From contig NZ_CP055930.1 in assembly GCF_013927005.1 (NCBI RefSeq), forward strand, positions 1,302,001 to 1,366,000: 64,000 bases of DNA, read 5' to 3'. A program made the position numbers and the translations under genes. This DNA comes from Enterobacter sp. RHBSTW-00175. Lineage in GTDB: Bacteria; Pseudomonadota; Gammaproteobacteria; Enterobacterales; Enterobacteriaceae. The notes under the pieces were generated by a model. It was not told the origin of the DNA. It did no database searches and saw nothing but the letters and a program-made list of their open reading frames with translations. Below, in pieces: positions 60,442 to 64,000 of this stretch (within the stretch, counting starts at the first letter, position 1; every line of letters begins with the position of its first letter).

Positions 60442-61588
60442 TGAATTCTGGATCGCCGGTGCAGGATCAGGCAAAACCTATAAAATCATCCAGGACGCCA
60501 TTAAGGTGATAGAGGCAGGTGGCCGTGTATTGGTAGTCACCTACACGACGAACAACCAAGCCGAGATCCGTTCTCGTTTCGTGGAGCTATATGGCAAAAG
60601 CAGTGATGATTTTGTCGTCAAAGGCTTGTTTTCCTTTTATCTGGAAGACTTAGTGAGACCCTACCAAAATGTTGTGTTCCCTGAGCGCATTACCACCACA
60701 GTGTTCACCGAGCATAACCCTCACCTGATGCCGGGTACGAAGAATTGGTATCCCAATAGGGGAGAGAAAATTGGCGGTACGTTAAACCCACTCCATTATC
60801 TGACCTCCTGCAAGACAAAAGCATACACCGGCCTACTAGCTAAGCTGGCTACTAGGATCGCTAGCGCGACAAAGAATGCACCAGCCAAGAGGTTGAAAGA
60901 TATCTATCATCGGGTCTTTTTCGATGAGGTTCAGGATTTAGTTGGTTGGGATTACGATGTTATCAAAGCGCTAAGTAAGATAATGTCTGACTCAATTTGC
61001 TGTGTCGGCGATTTCCGTCAAACTATTTACACGACTACGTTCGGTCAAAAGGCACCGCATACTCCTGCGCAAAAGATCCAATATTTTCAGAAGATAAATT
61101 TTGAGCAGCGCTCGCTGCCGAGAAACCGTAGATGTATTCAAAAAATCTGTGATCTGTCCGATACGATTCATCCCGGTCTCTATGAAAAGACACTGTCAGA
61201 GGTGGAAAATGTTCCTGATGAGGTGGCCCATCACTACGGTGCCTTCGTCATCAAGTCTTCGCAGGTGAGCGATTATCTCACAACGTTCAAACCTCAGGTT
61301 TTGCGATGGTCATCGTCCATGGGTAGAGCCTATTTGCCGCCTGATCTGGGCTGTCACACCTTCGGTTCCAGCAAAGGTCTCGGTTTCGATCGTGTCCTGA
61401 TTATTTCACCAGAGAAACATCTCAAGTATCTAGGCGGCGACCTCAGGGTGTTCGACAAAGATAAAACGGAGGAGTCTAGAAACAAGCTGTACGTGGCCAT
61501 TACCCGAGCTCGTTACAGCCTGGCGTTTGTCGTTGAGGAAGAGCATTTTACAAATATAAAGCTGCCGCATTGGATTAGACCTGTGTAA
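60434..61588 (+). CDS. gajB: Compact UvrD-like helicase, GajB-like (Gabija)
   Basis: About 384 residues from a TTG start at 60434 with GAGG 9 nt upstream, overlapping the OLD gene by 8 bp; an ATG at 60419 in the same frame is an alternative. Superfamily 1 motifs are complete: AGAGSGKT (I, residues 8–15), VTYTTNNQ (Ia), DEVQD (II, 164–168), GDFRQTIY (III, 192–199), LPRNRRC (IV), SSKGLGFD (V) and YVAITRAR (VI, 353–360). It is much shorter than UvrD (about 720) and shorter than the usual GajB (about 490). It should partner with the OLD nuclease. Confidence 0.83.
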   Translation: MANEFWIAGAGSGKTYKIIQDAIKVIEAGGRVLVVTYTTNNQAEIRSRFVELYGKSSDDFVVKGLFSFYLEDLVRPYQNVVFPERITTTVFTEHNPHLMPGTKNWYPNRGEKIGGTLNPLHYLTSCKTKAYTGLLAKLATRIASATKNAPAKRLKDIYHRVFFDEVQDLVGWDYDVIKALSKIMSDSICCVGDFRQTIYTTTFGQKAPHTPAQKIQYFQKINFEQRSLPRNRRCIQKICDLSDTIHPGLYEKTLSEVENVPDEVAHHYGAFVIKSSQVSDYLTTFKPQVLRWSSSMGRAYLPPDLGCHTFGSSKGLGFDRVLIISPEKHLKYLGGDLRVFDKDKTEESRNKLYVAITRARYSLAFVVEEEHFTNIKLPHWIRPV

Positions 61589-61734
61589 GTCGATGCTAAC
61601 GTCTAACCATTTAACTTCCGCTTGTCACTCCCAGCAGACCTTACAGCCAGAAGCGGATACATTTACCTGAAGAATGAAACTGACCACTGCGCTCATCGTT
61701 CGGAAGTGCCAGGGCTATCGGTGGTGAATCAGCG

Positions 61735-61775
61735 ACAAAAAAAGAAAACCCCCGACCGCCGGAGGCAATCAGGGT
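61735..61775 (-). terminator. Terminator of the YfjR–YfjT-like gene group
   Basis: On the minus strand AACCCTGATTGCC, TCC, GGCGGTCGGGGG forms an imperfect stem followed by TTTTCTTTTTTT. It lies just after the stop of the minus-strand gene ending at 61801. Confidence 0.75.
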
Positions 61776-61800
61776 TGTTATGGTAGGGAAAGCGCAGCCG

Positions 61801-62271
61801 TCAGTCGTTAGTGCAGTCCGCTAATGTTGGCAGGACCTTTTGTGCATTCTGCACATCAGGGCTGAACGTCCCCACTTTACGATTATTGATGTAGACCTCA
61901 AACTGCCCTGCCTGACGAATATCTTTGATGAATTCATACCAAGCATTGTCACCGTTGCGCCAGCCCAGGAATGAAGGGATAGCATATTGCTGGTGGTTCA
62001 TCACCACCGTGACATCTTTTCCTTCATCGTGTGAACTGACCATACTGTCGTCAGGTAGCGTGACGATAACCGAGTGCTGATAGATACCATTGTTATCGGG
62101 ATTACCGGTGCAGTTGAGCGTAAATTCCAGCCCCTTTTCGCTGGTAATGGTGTATTCCGCATTTCCCTGCCCGTATCCCTGCCCCCACAAGTTCGGGATG
62201 GCCTGTGCGCTGAATGCCGTCAGTGCGGAGCCCGCCACCAGCAGAATGCGAATATATTGATTGAGTTTCAT
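61801..62271 (-). CDS. Secreted island protein, YfjT-like
   Basis: A 156-residue protein with a signal peptide (cut after Ser-Ala-Gln-Ala, residue 24) and a mature beta-rich domain with two cysteines (Leu-Asn-Cys-Thr-Gly and Leu-Ala-Asp-Cys at the end) that may bond in the periplasm. Size and operon place agree with E. coli YfjT of CP4-57. No function is known. It is the last of four minus-strand genes headed by the WYL regulator. Confidence 0.72.
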   Translation of the reverse strand: MKLNQYIRILLVAGSALTAFSAQAIPNLWGQGYGQGNAEYTITSEKGLEFTLNCTGNPDNNGIYQHSVIVTLPDDSMVSSHDEGKDVTVVMNHQQYAIPSFLGWRNGDNAWYEFIKDIRQAGQFEVYINNRKVGTFSPDVQNAQKVLPTLADCTND

Positions 62272-62312
62272 ATTCTTCCTTAATGAAAGTAAACGTGTTT
62301 TGTTTGGCTGAC

Positions 62313-62765
62313 TCAGTCGTCGTTGTCCTGATTTGCAGGCAGCAGAAGTCTGCCCATGTCCTTGCCATCATGGGAATAGACGAAATATTTCTCACGGGTA
62401 TAGCGGTCGGTTTCTTCCCGGTACTTGAGGGTGATGTTGTCAGCAAGGCAGAGAGCATTCATCAGGGGCTGGATGGTTTTCTGCTGCATATCGGCCAGGT
62501 AGTAATAACTGCCCCCTTCACAGCCCTTCGGTGACTTTCTGGTTTTTATCACCTTATACAACGGCCTGCCGGTACCCTCCAGCTGTGACCATTCATCCGC
62601 AATATCATCCTTGTCAGAAACCACATCGCTGAAGCCGGGTGGAGTCAGGTCCTTAAATTTACGCACCGCATTTAATTCTTCATCGTTGCTACCATTACAG
62701 GCCGCCAGCAGCATGGTTGACGAAGCCATGAGTAGGACGGGAATACACTTTATTTTTTTCATCAT
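62313..62765 (-). CDS. Lipoprotein, YfjS-like
   Basis: A 150-residue protein with a lipoprotein signal ending Leu-Leu-Ala-Ala-Cys (Cys at residue 23), so it is probably lipid-anchored. The mature part has Cys in SPKGCEGGSYYYLAD and LMNALCLADN and many charged residues. Its start overlaps the upstream small membrane protein gene by 4 bp. It holds the place of YfjS in CP4-57. The function is unknown; the outer membrane is the likely site as no Asp follows the Cys. Confidence 0.72.
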   Translation of the reverse strand: MMKKIKCIPVLLMASSTMLLAACNGSNDEELNAVRKFKDLTPPGFSDVVSDKDDIADEWSQLEGTGRPLYKVIKTRKSPKGCEGGSYYYLADMQQKTIQPLMNALCLADNITLKYREETDRYTREKYFVYSHDGKDMGRLLLPANQDNDD

Positions 62766-63001
62766 TTTCTCTTTCCTGAGATTAAGCGAACCACTTTGAT
62801 AAATACGTAAACACCCACCAGTACCCCGACAGGAATTCCAACGAACGGCGTCAGGGCGACGCTGGCAGCACCAGCAGCTCCGCCAACGGTCAGCAGTCCG
62901 GCTAGGGTGGCAACGATTAATGCAATAAGGCTCTCGGATACGCCGGTCTTGTTCAGAATGATGACAACAATGACGATGGCGATTATGGCAATGACAGGCA
63001 T
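62762..63001 (-). CDS. Small two-helix membrane protein, YpjK-like
   Basis: A 79-residue, strongly hydrophobic protein: a first transmembrane segment of Val/Ile (about residues 2–16), a second Gly/Ala-rich one (27–50) and a third short one (55–68) before a basic tail (Arg-Leu-Ile-Ser-Gly-Lys-Arg-Lys). It occupies the place of YpjK in CP4-57, between a YfjR-type regulator and a lipoprotein. The function is unknown. Confidence 0.68.
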   Translation of the reverse strand: MPVIAIIAIVIVVIILNKTGVSESLIALIVATLAGLLTVGGAAGAASVALTPFVGIPVGVLVGVYVFIKVVRLISGKRK

Positions 63002-63046
63002 ACTTTTGACCTTCCTGAGTGACAGTAACGGACCTGCCGCTTCACC

Positions 63047-63748
63047 TTAATCCTGCCCTTCCGGCACAGAACTGAAGGAAAGCAGCGACTGTTGTATAAA
63101 ACGGAAATGGGGCAATGCCTGGATAAATACCGGGTTCTCCACCAGCCGACATAGGTTTTCGCTGCGTCTGAATGCTTCTGTTGTGGGTTGCACTACATGT
63201 ATTTCATCCAGTGTAAATACCGCGATATGGCCGTTGTATCCGGCGACCAGATACCAGACATCCTGATACGCAATCAGTCTGCAGGGCTCTGCACGTTCAC
63301 AGCGTTGCCCCTCGGCAATCAGCGTGACCCGCTGGCGGTCAGTGATGGCTTTTATCAGCCGGTAAAAAGACAGTGAGCCTGCCGGGGTGGTAACTTCCGG
63401 CGAGGGCCAGGTCAGGCAGGGAGCCTCATCACACTCCAGCAGAGTGGTAACCAGTCGTCTGTCGAGACCCGGAAACATCCCGGCAATTCCCGCCCGGTGG
63501 GCAAACGTCAGCACGTCCAGCTCGCGCAGCGCGGTGTTGCCTGCTGCACGCAGGCGACAGGAGCCATGGTGATATTCGAGGTCGAGATACATCAGGCGCT
63601 CACGAAAATCACGGCGCAGTGTACGTACGGACACGCCAAACTCAGCGGCCAGCTTGCGTACGCTCAGCGTTTCGCCTGCCACCAGGCGGCTGATAATGAG
63701 AGACAGTCTGACGGCCAGCCGGTCATGACGACGAACTGCCTGAGTCAT
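63047..63748 (-). CDS. yfjR: WYL-domain transcriptional regulator, YfjR-like
   Basis: A 233-residue protein with an N-terminal helix-turn-helix (about residues 10–65; [20 protein letters not shown]) and a C-terminal WYL-type ligand domain ([19 protein letters not shown] at about 155–173). GGAGG lies 7 nt before the ATG. WYL regulators often control defence or SOS-type genes and sense nucleic acids or nucleotides. It is the first of the four-gene group here and matches YfjR of CP4-57. Its targets may include this group and the nearby defence cassette. Confidence 0.82.
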   Translation of the reverse strand: MTQAVRRHDRLAVRLSLIISRLVAGETLSVRKLAAEFGVSVRTLRRDFRERLMYLDLEYHHGSCRLRAAGNTALRELDVLTFAHRAGIAGMFPGLDRRLVTTLLECDEAPCLTWPSPEVTTPAGSLSFYRLIKAITDRQRVTLIAEGQRCERAEPCRLIAYQDVWYLVAGYNGHIAVFTLDEIHVVQPTTEAFRRSENLCRLVENPVFIQALPHFRFIQQSLLSFSSVPEGQD

Positions 63749-64000
63749 GAAAGACCTCCATGATGATTAAGTGACTGAAAAGGTATGGTTACTTTAAAGA
63801 AGGGGGTGGACAGGGTATGGACACTGCAGGAACTATTTTTTCGTCAGCGACAAACCCTGTCGTGATGCGGGTTACAGCGGGAATGATTGTTTAGCGAACA
63901 TTAAATCGTGATGAATGCGGAAAGGACATGACCGGTTTTAACCGGATATCAACATTTCTATAGAAGTAAAAGGGTAACGGACGATCACGACGGATAACAT
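63749..64000. other. Noncoding stretch at right window edge
   Basis: The last 252 bp hold the ribosome site and promoter region of the WYL regulator gene and no reading frame I can support. The island is not closed here: no second copy of the ileX 3' end and no integrase gene was seen, so both should lie to the right. Confidence 0.6.

Noticed and set aside
56019..64000. Prophage reading of the island
   Set aside because: No structural, lysis or replication genes of a phage are present; the gene set is that of a CP4-type integrative island.

Overview
The window is a chromosomal segment of an enteric bacterium, most likely Enterobacter (E. cloacae complex) or a close relative. The housekeeping genes and most of their order match the Escherichia coli parE–tolC–ribB–hldE–cca–rpsU/dnaG/rpoD–mug–ileX stretch, but the urease operon, a siderophore cluster and a second TonB receptor locus are interleaved. 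Species-level assignment is not possible by reading alone.

Layout. (1) 1–4.1 kb: a carbohydrate locus with a LacY/RafB-type oligosaccharide symporter (cut by the left edge), a DUF2264 protein and a divergent AraC regulator. (2) 4.2–12.7 kb: an iron-siderophore locus. A tightly overlapping ABC operon (ATPase, two FecCD permeases, binding protein) ends in an RpiR/SIS regulator, and a divergent TonB receptor faces it. An IS110-family element of the IS1111 group, with a 12-bp subterminal inverted repeat, sits between the two. (3) 12.8–22.8 kb: parE-yqiA-cpdA-yqiB-nudF, tolC with a marbox, ygiBC, ygiD, and zupT behind a near-perfect Fur box. (4) 23.2–28.2 kb: a chaperone-usher fimbrial operon. (5) 28.2–39.5 kb: ribB with an FMN riboswitch, ubiK, hldE-glnE-ygiF, ygiM, cca, uppP, folB and plsY. 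(6) 39.6–46.7 kb: a frameshifted MFS transporter gene, then the complete urease operon ureDABCE-ureJ-FG. (7) 46.8–55.9 kb: tsaD, rpsU-dnaG-rpoD, a Fur-box-headed pair of YncE-like propeller and TonB receptor, and mug. (8) 56.0 kb to the right edge: tRNA-Ile2 (ileX), followed by a CP4-57-type genomic island that continues beyond the window.

The island carries, in the CP4-57 arrangement, DUF4942, the CbtA toxin, the CbeA antitoxin and RadC on one side, and YfjT-, YfjS-, YpjK- and YfjR-like genes on the other. Between these blocks, on the opposite strand, is a two-gene cassette: an OLD-family ATPase/TOPRIM nuclease and a compact UvrD-like helicase. This is a Gabija-type (class 2 OLD) anti-phage system. 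Beside it is a probable 3' remnant of an older gene with its terminator. This is the strongest candidate for an interesting defence locus.

Functional themes are iron and metal acquisition (siderophore ABC transporter, two TonB receptors, ZupT, and UreJ with UreE for nickel), urea use, surface adhesion and phage defence. Intergenic REP/BIME palindromes are scattered between the core genes. All starts and functions are from reading the sequence and recalling families; no searches were run.
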